DNA from: Pedosphaera sp. | Lineage (GTDB): Bacteria > Verrucomicrobiota > Verrucomicrobiae > Limisphaerales > Pedosphaeraceae | Length of the DNA stretch: 6,275 nucleotides | Assembly (NCBI GenBank): GCA_028293265.1 | Contig: JAQGPB010000557.1 | Span: forward strand, 1 to 6,275 | Direction of reading: 5' to 3' | Shown here: piece after piece, positions 1 to 6,047 of the stretch | How positions within the stretch are numbered: position 1 is the first letter of the stretch | How the letters are laid out: each line of letters opens with the position of its first letter | Translations under genes and position numbers: made by a program | Notes under the pieces: generated by a model | What the model was told of the DNA's origin: nothing | Databases searched by the model: none | The model's input: the letters and a program-made list of their open reading frames with translations, nothing else

Positions 1-1512
1 TCCCGTCCCCTCATAGGCGTCATCATAGTGGATACTTTCGAACATGCCGAAAAGCCTGGCGTGATGTTCGGGTTTGATGCCGATGCCATTGTCCTTGATC
101 CAGAGCCGGACCCGGCTGTCGCGACGCTCGGTCCAGATGTCAATTTTGGGGACGGCTCCTTCCCTCACGAATTTCTTGGCATTATTGAGCAGGTTCGAGA
201 TGGCCTGCGTCAGCAACGATTCGTGCGCCTGCACGTTCAGCAAGGGTGAAATGATGGAAATTTGGGCATGAGGCGGCTGCATTTCCGGATAATGCAGGAT
301 GATGTCCCGGATCAAGACCTCCAAGGCCAGGGTTTCGCACTTGATTTGATTTTGAGCCAGGCGCGAATAGACGAGAACATCATGGGTAAGCTTGTCCATC
401 CGCGAACTGCCGCGATAAATTCTTCGCAAATATTCGGTGACTTCCGGGCTGAGGCTGCCGGCATGATCTTCCAGGATCGCCTGCGCATAACCCTGCATGG
501 CGCGGACGGGACCGCGCAAATCGTGGGAAACGCTGTAGGAAAACTCCTGCATCTGGGCCAGGGCTGCGTTCAACGATGCGGTTCGCTCGCTGACCCGTTG
601 TTCCAAGGTTTCATTCAACGCCGCCAGCTCTTCCCTGGCTTTTTGGAGCGCCGCCTCCGCCTGCTTGCGCCCGGTGACGTCGCGGGCGATTTTCGATGCC
701 CCGATGATGATTCCGGAATCATCCTTGATGGGGGAGACGGTCAGGGAAATGTTGACCAGCGCGCCATCTTTCCGCTGGCGGATGGTTTCGTAATGGTCAA
801 TCCGCTCTCCCCTGCGGATGCGGGCGAGAATTTCCGGCTCTTCGTTTTGACGTCCTAGCGGCATGAGAATGGTCACCGGCCTGCCGATCACCTCGGATGC
901 TTGATAGCCAAAAATGCGTTCGGCGCCCTGGTTCCAGCTTCGAATAATGCCGTTCAGATCCTTGCTGAGAATCGCGTCGTCTGAAGATTCGACAATCGCG
1001 CGGAAATGGCTCTGCAGACCTTGGGCCCGCCTGCGGTCACTGATGTCGCGGGCGATTTTCGAGGCGCCAATGATTTTTCCCGAGGCATCCTTGATGGGAG
1101 AAACCGCCAGGGAAATGTCCAGCAGCATTCCGTCTTTTCGCATCCAGACGGTTTCGTAATGTTCAATGCGCTCCCCTTTTCGGACGCGGGCGAGAATATC
1201 AGGCTCTTCTTTTTTGCGCCCGGCGGGCGTGAGCATGGTGGCGGACTGGCCGATCACTTCCGCAAAGGTGTAGCCGAACATGCGCTCGGCGCCTTTGTTC
1301 CAACTGCGGATGATCCCGTTCAAATCTTTGCTGAGAATGGCGTCATCGGAAGAGTCAACAATGGCGGTCAGATGCAGGTACAATTCCTCGACCGAAAATT
1401 CCTGGCCCGGAATTGGACTTTTCTGTTTGGCCAAAGAGAGATCTTCCGCAACGGGCAGCGTCTGGCCCGTACGAGAATCTGGTGAAAAAATAGTTCGCTG
1501 AGTCTCCGTCAC
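1..1512 (-). CDS. PAS-PAS sensor histidine kinase, C-terminus cut by window edge
   Basis: Cytoplasmic two-component sensor kinase that would autophosphorylate on histidine and pass the phosphate to an unseen response regulator. Reading the minus strand, the frame is open from a stop near 1564 to base 1, giving about 504 residues from the GTG at 1512. Order: short N-terminal segment (1-49); PAS 1 (about 50-171); PAS 2 (about 172-293); a coiled-coil-like linker (AREELAALNETLEQRVSERT); HisKA with H-box SHDLRGP (phospho-accepting His about 330, codon 523-525); HATPase_c with N-box NLLNNAKKF (Asn about 444), G1 box DNGIGI (Asp about 474), F-box RLFGMFE, and the start of the G2 box (GTG) at the very edge. 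No transmembrane segment or signal peptide is visible. The PAS type (SSDDAILSKDLNGII.SWN.GAER.FGY) is common in soluble kinases and its ligand cannot be inferred. The start is uncertain: GTG 1512 lacks a clear ribosome site, while TTG at 1434 has GGAAG 8 nt upstream and would leave both PAS domains intact. Nearest gene upstream ends 188 bp away, so it is probably transcribed alone. Confidence 0.93.
   Translation of the reverse strand, partial: MTETQRTIFSPDSRTGQTLPVAEDLSLAKQKSPIPGQEFSVEELYLHLTAIVDSSDDAILSKDLNGIIRSWNKGAERMFGYTFAEVIGQSATMLTPAGRKKEEPDILARVRKGERIEHYETVWMRKDGMLLDISLAVSPIKDASGKIIGASKIARDISDRRRAQGLQSHFRAIVESSDDAILSKDLNGIIRSWNQGAERIFGYQASEVIGRPVTILMPLGRQNEEPEILARIRRGERIDHYETIRQRKDGALVNISLTVSPIKDDSGIIIGASKIARDVTGRKQAEAALQKAREELAALNETLEQRVSERTASLNAALAQMQEFSYSVSHDLRGPVRAMQGYAQAILEDHAGSLSPEVTEYLRRIYRGSSRMDKLTHDVLVYSRLAQNQIKCETLALEVLIRDIILHYPEMQPPHAQISIISPLLNVQAHESLLTQAISNLLNNAKKFVREGAVPKIDIWTERRDSRVRLWIKDNGIGIKPEHHARLFGMFESIHYDDAYEGTG
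634..1365 (-). repeat. Tandem duplication encoding the two PAS domains
   Basis: Two direct copies with a period of exactly 366 bp (122 codons): copy 1 at 1365-1000 and copy 2 at 999-634, in coding order. Protein copies begin AIVDSSDDAILSKDLNGIIR and AIVESSDDAILSKDLNGIIR and end near KIARDI and KIARDV. At the DNA level long identical runs persist, for example an 18-base run around the KIARD codons (about 661-690 and 1027-1056). The copies differ mainly in the middle (MLTPAGRKKE versus ILMPLGRQNE), where ligand or partner contacts would lie. Confidence 0.85.
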
Positions 1513-1607
1513 GATCGCTAAAATTGACGCTTTCTTATAGTTATTCGATCCCGAGCCTTTTCCTCATTGGTCTGGTAAAAGGCACCCGATTAGGTAATAA
1601 TGATGAC

Positions 1608-1636
1608 AGTTTAACCGATAATTCATTTTTGGGCAA
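1608..1636 (-). promoter_or_regulatory. Possible sigma70-type promoter of the sensor kinase
   Basis: On the minus strand TTGCCC (1636-1631) is followed by a 17-nt spacer and TAAACT (1613-1608), each matching 4 of 6 consensus bases. Transcription would begin near 1601, leaving a leader of about 90 nt before GTG 1512. The surrounding 1590-1650 stretch is much more AT-rich than the genes, as expected for a promoter. A 10-bp perfect palindrome, TGCCATGGCA (1644-1653), lies just upstream of the -35 box and might bind a regulator. This is motif matching only. Confidence 0.3.
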
Positions 1637-1684
1637 TTATTTATGCCATGGCAGTTTTTTCGACGGAGGGTGCAGCTCAGTTTC

Positions 1685-1700
1685 TTGCACCACTGTGCAA
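1685..1700 (-). terminator. Small hairpin directly after the propeller stop codon
   Basis: A perfect inverted repeat TTGCAC-N4-GTGCAA begins at the base after the TAA stop (1701-1703) of the last operon gene. The stem is only 6 bp and no U-run follows on the minus strand, so it is at best a weak terminator or a 3' end-stabilising structure. Confidence 0.25.
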
Positions 1701-2840
1701 TTAATCAGCCTCCGCCCGCCCTGTCTGGCTTGGGCCGCCGCGAAATTTCGGCCAGCCATCTTTGGCCAGCCCCGCCGTCGCTTTAAAGGCATGCAGCTTG
1801 CCCGCACCGATGTAAATCGTCGCATCCCGCCCGATGGCGGGCGAGGCATTGCCGGCCCCGCTCAACATCGTATAGGTTTGAGCCAGTCCGTCAGGCCCAA
1901 ACCCGTATAGAATTCCCACCCCGTCGTTGATACCGCCAAAGTAAACCATCCCGTCCGCCGCAAGCGCAGCAGTGCCGCCAACGAGCGGATAACCAAAATA
2001 CCATTTCCTGGTCGCATCTGGCTTGACGGCCAGAAAGGTGTCATTCACCCCGAGATAAACGTTGCCCGCGCCATCAACCACTGGCGAAGATTCCCCCACG
2101 CCGCCCGTCCAGAAGTCCCACTTTTTGGTTCCGTCCGGGTTCAGCACGTATAATTTTCCGTCCACTGAAGTAAAATAAATGTTGCCGTCGCGATCCAGCG
2201 CCGGCGAGGAGATGATCGCCCCGTCGGTGGCGAAGGACCATTTTACTTTTCCGTCCGAAGTCAGCGCGTAAAATTTCTTGTCGTGCGAGCCAAAATAAAT
2301 CGTGCCGTCCTTTCCAATCGCCGCTGACGAATCAACCGGCCCCGCAGTGGCGAATTCCCATTGCGTTCTCCCGTCCGGGGTGAGCGCATAAAATTTATGG
2401 TCCCAACTCCCGAAATAGACGGACCCGTTTGTGGCAATGGCCGGCGAGGCATCCACCCACGCGCCGGTGGTGAAAGACCAGTTCTCCTTGCCGGCCGGAC
2501 TGATCGCATAAAGCTTCCGGTCGCGCGCGCCGAAATAGATGGTGCCATCCGCTCCCACTGCCGGCGAGGACTTGATGTCGCAACGCGTCGGAAAAGCCCA
2601 CAGCTTGAAGCCATCGGGATTGACCGCCACGAGTTTTCCGCCGGAGACATCCGCGTAGGTCTGGTTTCCCGAGATGGTCACGTAAACATTTCCCTTGCGG
2701 TCAATGGCCGGCGAGCAATCCATGCGTTCACCGAGCGGCAACTCCCAGCGCAGCGTCAGTTGGTTGCTGTCAGCAGCACACAATGACAGGGCCGTCAGCA
2801 GCATGACAATTGTTGCTGTCCAAAAAAACTTTTGCCTCAC
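1701..2840 (-). CDS. Exported eight-bladed PQQ-like beta-propeller protein
   Basis: Secreted or periplasmic beta-propeller of the PQQ-like (quinoprotein-like, BamB-fold) superfamily, 379 residues. The first 23 or so residues form a signal peptide: basic MRQK, hydrophobic core about 5-20, then LCAAD. Cleavage after CAA by signal peptidase I seems likeliest; the Cys21 context (LSLC) is a poor lipobox. Eight blades follow, starting about residues 32, 81, 121, 161, 201, 241, 280 and 322. The blade pattern is W.F.T....SSPAI..DGTIYFGS.D.KLYAL.PDG. The end WPKFRGGPSQTGR (363-375) is the strand typical of these proteins that closes the ring. I see no PQQ- or metal-binding dehydrogenase residues, so a binding or scaffolding role is likelier than catalysis. 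The start is GTG at 2840, overlapping the TGA of the preceding glycosyltransferase gene as GTGA; GGGGG lies 5 nt upstream. An internal ATG at 2804 would destroy the signal peptide. Position as last gene of the operon suggests an envelope or surface-glycan role, which is inference. Confidence 0.93.
   Translation of the reverse strand: MRQKFFWTATIVMLLTALSLCAADSNQLTLRWELPLGERMDCSPAIDRKGNVYVTISGNQTYADVSGGKLVAVNPDGFKLWAFPTRCDIKSSPAVGADGTIYFGARDRKLYAISPAGKENWSFTTGAWVDASPAIATNGSVYFGSWDHKFYALTPDGRTQWEFATAGPVDSSAAIGKDGTIYFGSHDKKFYALTSDGKVKWSFATDGAIISSPALDRDGNIYFTSVDGKLYVLNPDGTKKWDFWTGGVGESSPVVDGAGNVYLGVNDTFLAVKPDATRKWYFGYPLVGGTAALAADGMVYFGGINDGVGILYGFGPDGLAQTYTMLSGAGNASPAIGRDATIYIGAGKLHAFKATAGLAKDGWPKFRGGPSQTGRAEAD
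2121..2600 (-). repeat. Four 120-bp direct repeats encoding propeller blades 2-5
   Basis: Blades 2 to 5 (residues 81-240) are each exactly 40 codons, so the DNA repeats with a 120-bp period, visible as recurring plus-strand motifs such as cgtgccgtcc and gcgcgtaaaattt or gcgcataaaattt. The other blades vary in length (49, 39 and 42 codons, plus the last). Exact periodicity implies recent amplification of these blades or gene conversion between them. Confidence 0.7.
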
Positions 2841-4009
2841 GCCAGCCCCCGACTTTTCAATTGTTCCATAAAATCTTTCTCAAATGCTGCAAACGACAGC
2901 GAACTCGCGTCAAAGGTAATCTCCGGCTTTCCGCCCGGCGAGAGAATCATGTCCGCCCATTTGAAAACTGCCTCGGCAATCGCCGCCGGATCGCGAATGG
3001 GGACAATTTCCCCGTTCCGGCCCGGAACGATCACGTCGCTTGCCCCGGTGTTGGGCGTGGTGATGACCGGCAGCCCGCACGCCAGCCCTTCGGTCACCGT
3101 CCGCGCAAAGCCGTCCTCCAGCGACGGCAGGATCAGCAGGTCGCACGCGCGCATTTTATCCGCAAGCTGCGGATGCGCCAAGTTCGGCTGCCAGTCAATC
3201 GGCAGGTCCGCGTATTGGCGGACGATGGCGGCGACGTTGTCAAACACGGCGCGGTTCAGCACCAGCCGGGCGTCGGGAATTTTTTTGAGGACGAGGCGGA
3301 AACTTTCCAGCAGGTACGGCGTCCCTTTGCGCAACGACAGGCCGCCCGGCGCGATGATCGTGAGCGGACGATCCTTTGGCCGCGGAGTGACGGGCGGTTT
3401 GAAACAGGCAATATCAATCGGGTAAACGTTTCGCAGCATTTGCTCCGGTTTGAACCCGCGTTCGAGGAACGAACGGCTCACAAAGGTGCTGGGCGAGAGC
3501 ACGAAATCCACGTCTGGCATCATGGCGCGCGAACGCTCGTAATGATGCCGCGCAATGGGCGGGTACGGGCAGTTCCAACGCTTGTGTTCCTCGGTCAAAA
3601 TGGTCCAGTAATTTTCCGGGTGCGAATTGCCGCCATCGAGAAAAGTTTTGCCGCCATGCTCGCGCGCCCAATGGAACGAAGCGTTCACATAGCCGTAACT
3701 GGAGATGACGTGGTTCCCCGGATTGAGCTGCCCTTTGACCCAATGATCGAACCACGGATGCAGCCGGAAACGAAGCGATTCGGCGCGGGTGGTGGAGAAT
3801 GTCCGCGCGAACGCATAAGCCGCCAAGCCGATTTTCGGGTTCAACCGCGTGCATTCTTCCGGCAAGCCATTGATGCCGCGCCGTGTGCCCAGCGCCAGGA
3901 AGCGCAGCAATCCATGCCGGTGCAGCGCGCGCGCGTTGTCATCGCAAACCGAGCGCCCGGGCGTCGCCACGACGAATGTGCGCTCAGGCATGGTTGAGGA
4001 TGGATTCAT
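2837..4009 (-). CDS. GT4-type glycosyltransferase (second in operon)
   Basis: Predicted retaining GT-B fold glycosyltransferase, CAZy family GT4 type, transferring a sugar from a nucleotide donor to an unknown acceptor, probably at the inner face of the cytoplasmic membrane. It is 390 residues from ATG 4009, or 384 from ATG 3991 (Met7). Neither start has a clear ribosome site. The C-terminal donor-binding half is recognisable: LTIIAPGGLSLRKGTPYLLESF (216-237), then CDLLILPSLEDGFARTVTEGLACGLPVITT (289-318) and a TGASDVI segment (321-327). The EX7E motif appears as D299-X7-E307 (EDGF variant). The N-terminal half carries FVVATPGRS (12-20) and an unusual LDGGNSHP segment (124-131) instead of a plain glycine-rich loop, so acceptor use may differ from its neighbour. 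No membrane helix is evident. Its start overlaps the upstream glycosyltransferase by 26 bp (8 bp if Met7 is used) and its TGA overlaps the propeller's GTG by 4 bp, implying translational coupling. Sugar and acceptor specificity cannot be read from sequence. Confidence 0.9.
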   Translation of the reverse strand: MNPSSTMPERTFVVATPGRSVCDDNARALHRHGLLRFLALGTRRGINGLPEECTRLNPKIGLAAYAFARTFSTTRAESLRFRLHPWFDHWVKGQLNPGNHVISSYGYVNASFHWAREHGGKTFLDGGNSHPENYWTILTEEHKRWNCPYPPIARHHYERSRAMMPDVDFVLSPSTFVSRSFLERGFKPEQMLRNVYPIDIACFKPPVTPRPKDRPLTIIAPGGLSLRKGTPYLLESFRLVLKKIPDARLVLNRAVFDNVAAIVRQYADLPIDWQPNLAHPQLADKMRACDLLILPSLEDGFARTVTEGLACGLPVITTPNTGASDVIVPGRNGEIVPIRDPAAIAEAVFKWADMILSPGGKPEITFDASSLSFAAFEKDFMEQLKSRGLA

Positions 4010-5156
4010 AGAGTTGCACGTGGCGGAGGCACATTTGTTCGGCGGTCATCCCCTTCCGGACGATGGACGCGGCGCCGGATTGCCCAAATTTTTTTCGCAA
4101 GGCGGCATCGGCCATCAAGGTTTCCAAGGCTTGCGCCATTTGCGCGGGCTGGCCCGGTTCCACGAGCAAGCCTGTGCTCCCGTGCTCGACCAATTCCGGA
4201 ATGCCGCCCGCCCGCGTGCCAATGCTGGGGCAGCCAAAAAACATCGCCTCCTGCAACGCCAGCCCCAGCGCCTCATGATACGACGGTTGCACGTAAATTC
4301 CCGCGCGCTGCATCATCTCCATCGCATCGGTGCGTTCGCCCGGCAGCAGGATGCGTTTCTCGAGCTGGTGCGTCCGGGCAATGGCGCGGATTTTTTCCAC
4401 CGTGTCGGTTTCCAGCAATCCACCGGCGAGGCAAAGCTTCCATTCGGGGTGCCGCGTGGCCACTTGCGCGAACGCCTCGGCCAAGACAATCTGTCCCTTG
4501 CGCCAGGCGATATGGCCAACATTCAGCACGAGCGGTTCGCGCGGTGCGGCGGGCTCGTTGCCAGGCTGGATTCGCAGGCGCGAATGATAAATCTGCCGAT
4601 ACTTGCCGCGCAACGGCCAATTCCAGCGTCGCAGTTTGTTCACGTCGTGCTGCGAAACGGCAATCTCCCGGCGAACATGCGCAAGCTGGTTCATTTTTCC
4701 CGCCCACGCGAGCGGCAGCAGCGCCAGCTTGAACCAAAGCGGCTTTTGCGGTCCGCAATAACCGTCCAACGGGCTTACGACGAGGTGGACGGTTGAACAG
4801 GTGAGAATTCCCGACTTGTTCAGATACGGAATCGGGCATCCGCCGGGAAAACGATTTCCCCAGCCGTAATTGCCGCCGAGATGAAAATGCGCCAGATGCA
4901 CACCGTGCCGCGCCAACTCCTGCACGAGCCGCCGGGAAGTTTCGCGCGAGACCGTGGCCGGATTCCACACGACATGACCATTGATCAATGAGCCAACCGC
5001 ATGGCGTTTGAGATCTTCCGGTTTGTCTGGCGAGACCAAAATCAATTTGAAACGGTCCTTCAAGCCCTCCAGCAAGGTTTCCACCAGCACGCTGACCCCG
5101 CCGCGCAACGCCAGCGGGTACTCCAGGCACAGGGCGATTTTTTTTTGTTCTGCCAT
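3984..5156 (-). CDS. GT4 family glycosyltransferase (first in operon)
   Basis: Predicted retaining GT-B glycosyltransferase of family GT4, 390 residues, the usual length. The N-terminal acceptor domain begins with IALCLEYPLALRGGVSVLVETLLEGL, where Gly19-Gly20 form the expected glycine-rich loop. The C-terminal nucleotide-sugar domain has LNVGHIAWRKGQ (211-222), LCLAGG (241-246), the full EX7E motif in PSYHEALGLALQE (Glu295 and Glu303) and GGIPELVEHGSTGLLVEPG (317-335). These match classic GT4 enzymes of lipopolysaccharide, exopolysaccharide and glycolipid synthesis. Start ATG 5156 fits the beginning of the first beta strand. A purine-rich AAGAGGA lies about 13 nt upstream, rather far for a strong ribosome site. 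It is the first gene of the operon. I see no convincing promoter in 5157-5270, and the palindromic element at 5272-5453 lies further upstream. Low similarity to the second glycosyltransferase suggests two different linkages rather than a recent duplication. Confidence 0.94.
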   Translation of the reverse strand: MAEQKKIALCLEYPLALRGGVSVLVETLLEGLKDRFKLILVSPDKPEDLKRHAVGSLINGHVVWNPATVSRETSRRLVQELARHGVHLAHFHLGGNYGWGNRFPGGCPIPYLNKSGILTCSTVHLVVSPLDGYCGPQKPLWFKLALLPLAWAGKMNQLAHVRREIAVSQHDVNKLRRWNWPLRGKYRQIYHSRLRIQPGNEPAAPREPLVLNVGHIAWRKGQIVLAEAFAQVATRHPEWKLCLAGGLLETDTVEKIRAIARTHQLEKRILLPGERTDAMEMMQRAGIYVQPSYHEALGLALQEAMFFGCPSIGTRAGGIPELVEHGSTGLLVEPGQPAQMAQALETLMADAALRKKFGQSGAASIVRKGMTAEQMCLRHVQLYESILNHA

Positions 5157-5271
5157 TACGAGCCGGAAATCCTCTTGGAGGACTGCCTTATCAATCTATC
5201 CGGCCAAGTTAGCGAACCTTCTCGCGCAAAAAAAGACATTTCATGGCTGCCAGGATCGGGCCTAAAGAAAA

Positions 5272-5453
5272 GGTGCGCGGACTTATGGTTTTTCAATTCT
5301 TAATCTTGTAGGCCGGGTGCCCCCACCCGGCGTTACCGGATTAATTATTGAAAAACCATTAGTCCGCTTAAACGTGGGTCGCCATGAGGGCTGCATTATT
5401 CTATGGGTATCAATGGAAGGTCGAACGTTTAAGCGGATTAAAATCCGCGCACC
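5272..5453. repeat. Nested palindromic element (MITE-like or structured RNA)
   Basis: This accounts for much of the 395-bp gap 5157-5551, which has no credible gene. The ends are perfect 10-bp inverted repeats, GGTGCGCGGA (5272-5281) and TCCGCGCACC (5444-5453). Inside are two arms. Arm 1 pairs 5277-5296 with 5348-5367 (19 of 20 positions), continues imperfectly (5300-5305 with 5339-5344), and is capped by a perfect 8-bp hairpin GCCGGGTG-CCCC-CACCCGGC (5312-5331). Arm 2 pairs TCCGCTTAAACG (5363-5374) with CGTTTAAGCGGA (5426-5437) perfectly, extending to 5359/5441 with one G-T pair. Bases 5359-5367 belong to both arms and 5277-5281 to both arm 1 and the end repeat, so the pairings compete. A third near copy of the end motif, GGTGCGCGCGGA, sits outside at 5480-5491. 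No transposase is present. A non-autonomous mobile or REP-like repeat is the likeliest reading. Confidence 0.7.
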
Positions 5454-5498
5454 GACGGAGGTCGCGGTTGTAGGATCAAGGTGCGCGCGGACACAATG

Positions 5499-5536
5499 CT
5501 TCCCGCGCCCCCGATTTTCATCGAGTGCGCGGGAAG
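5499..5536 (-). terminator. Hairpin downstream of the membrane-protein gene
   Basis: Perfect 10-bp inverted repeat CTTCCCGCGC (5499-5508) and GCGCGGGAAG (5527-5536), with an inner CGAT/ATCG stem (5512-5515 and 5520-5523) in the loop. It starts 15 nt after the stop codon of the membrane-protein gene (5552-5554). The stem is strong and GC-rich but no U-run follows on the minus strand, so it may be a non-canonical terminator or an extension of the neighbouring repeat cluster. Confidence 0.45.
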
Positions 5537-5551
5537 TTTGTAATTCACGAA

Positions 5552-5992
5552 TTAGAAGTGCATCGGTTTCGCCAGCGGAGGCGGCAGAATGGGCTGCACC
5601 GCCTTGTTTTGGGTAGCACGACGGCGCATCTTCGAAAACACGAACAGGTTGAAGAAGTGCATCACGCCCAGCACGACCAATACCAGGCCCACCTTGGTGC
5701 TCAATGCTTCCAGCGCAGTTTGGGCGTCCACCGCCTTGTCGCCGTATTTCAAGGCCAGGGTGACGAAGCCGATGTTGATGAGGTAGAAGCCCACCACGAG
5801 CAGGTGATTGACGGAATCGGCAAGAGCCTCATTTCCGAGAAAACTGTCCACGAGAAAAATGCGCCCGTTTTTGTGCAGCGTGCGGGCCACCCAGATGGTG
5901 AGGGCGACGCTGATGCCCAGATAGGCGAGATAAGTCCAGACGACGGCGGGCGCGCTGCCGGTGGTCTCGAAGGCTGCCAGGATGATTTTCAT
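5552..5992 (-). CDS. Small conserved three-helix membrane protein, function unknown
   Basis: A 146-residue integral membrane protein with three predicted helices, about 15-37 (VVWTYLAYLGISVALTIWVA), 61-82 (VNHLLVVGFYLINIGFVTLA) and 99-120 (GLVLVVLGVMHFFNLFVF). The first is followed by RTLHKNGRIFLVDSFLGNEALADS, and the C-terminal tail is basic then proline-rich (KMRRR, ILPPPLAKP). From memory, proteins with the same WVARTL..NG..FL.D.F..N..LADSVNHLLVVGFYL pattern occur widely, notably in actinobacteria, annotated only as hypothetical membrane proteins; I cannot verify this here. No catalytic or ligand motif is apparent, though His63 and His112 lie at or within helices and could bind a cofactor (speculative). 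The start is well supported: ATG 5992 with AAAGGA (6002-6007) 9 nt upstream. It is monocistronic here, with its own promoter and an operator-like palindrome, suggesting regulated expression. Stop codon TAA lies inside a short palindrome (5541-5554). Confidence 0.9.
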   Translation of the reverse strand: MKIILAAFETTGSAPAVVWTYLAYLGISVALTIWVARTLHKNGRIFLVDSFLGNEALADSVNHLLVVGFYLINIGFVTLALKYGDKAVDAQTALEALSTKVGLVLVVLGVMHFFNLFVFSKMRRRATQNKAVQPILPPPLAKPMHF

Positions 5993-6027
5993 AAGTTTGG
6001 TTCCTTTCGTTTTAAGTTGCTAATGTA

Positions 6028-6047
6028 ATTTCTGTCATTACAGAAAT
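6028..6047. promoter_or_regulatory. Perfect operator-like palindrome upstream of membrane-protein gene
   Basis: Exact 8-bp inverted repeat ATTTCTGT-CATT-ACAGAAAT, 36-55 bp upstream of the ATG at 5992. It abuts the predicted -10 box (6048-6053) and covers the expected transcription start near 6041, the classic place for a repressor site. The half-site matches no operator I can name with confidence. A 4-nt-loop mRNA hairpin is an alternative reading. Confidence 0.55.

Noticed and set aside
262..858. 198-codon plus-strand open frame
   Set aside because: It lies antisense to the kinase's PAS 2, HisKA and dimerisation regions, which carry clear motifs on the minus strand. Its own product has no recognisable domain.
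1006..1485. 159-codon plus-strand open frame resembling the frame at 262-858
   Set aside because: The resemblance is explained by the PAS duplication on the opposite strand; both are antisense shadows of the same repeated DNA.
1..1512. Bacteriophytochrome
   Set aside because: The kinase core resembles that group (SHDLR.P, FE..H), but no GAF/PHY photosensory domain or chromophore cysteine region is present; only two PAS domains precede the kinase.
1701..2840. PQQ-dependent dehydrogenase
   Set aside because: The blades match the PQQ-like fold, but the protein is shorter than the enzymes and shows none of the catalytic Asp, calcium-site or disulphide features expected.
2810..3997. 395-codon plus-strand open frame
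   Set aside because: Antisense to the second glycosyltransferase along nearly its whole length. The product is Arg/His/Gln-rich with no fold signature, typical of the antisense of a GC-biased gene.
3849..4796. 315-codon plus-strand open frame
   Set aside because: Antisense to the first glycosyltransferase and the start of the second, with no domain signature.
5272..5453. Complete insertion sequence
   Set aside because: There are terminal inverted repeats, but the 182-bp element has no transposase frame and I see no clear target-site duplication.
5272..5540. CRISPR array
   Set aside because: Repeats are inverted and nested with irregular spacing; there are no evenly spaced direct repeats with unique spacers and no cas gene.
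5525..6028. 167-codon plus-strand open frame
   Set aside because: Antisense to the membrane protein, whose minus-strand frame has helices, a ribosome site and a promoter.
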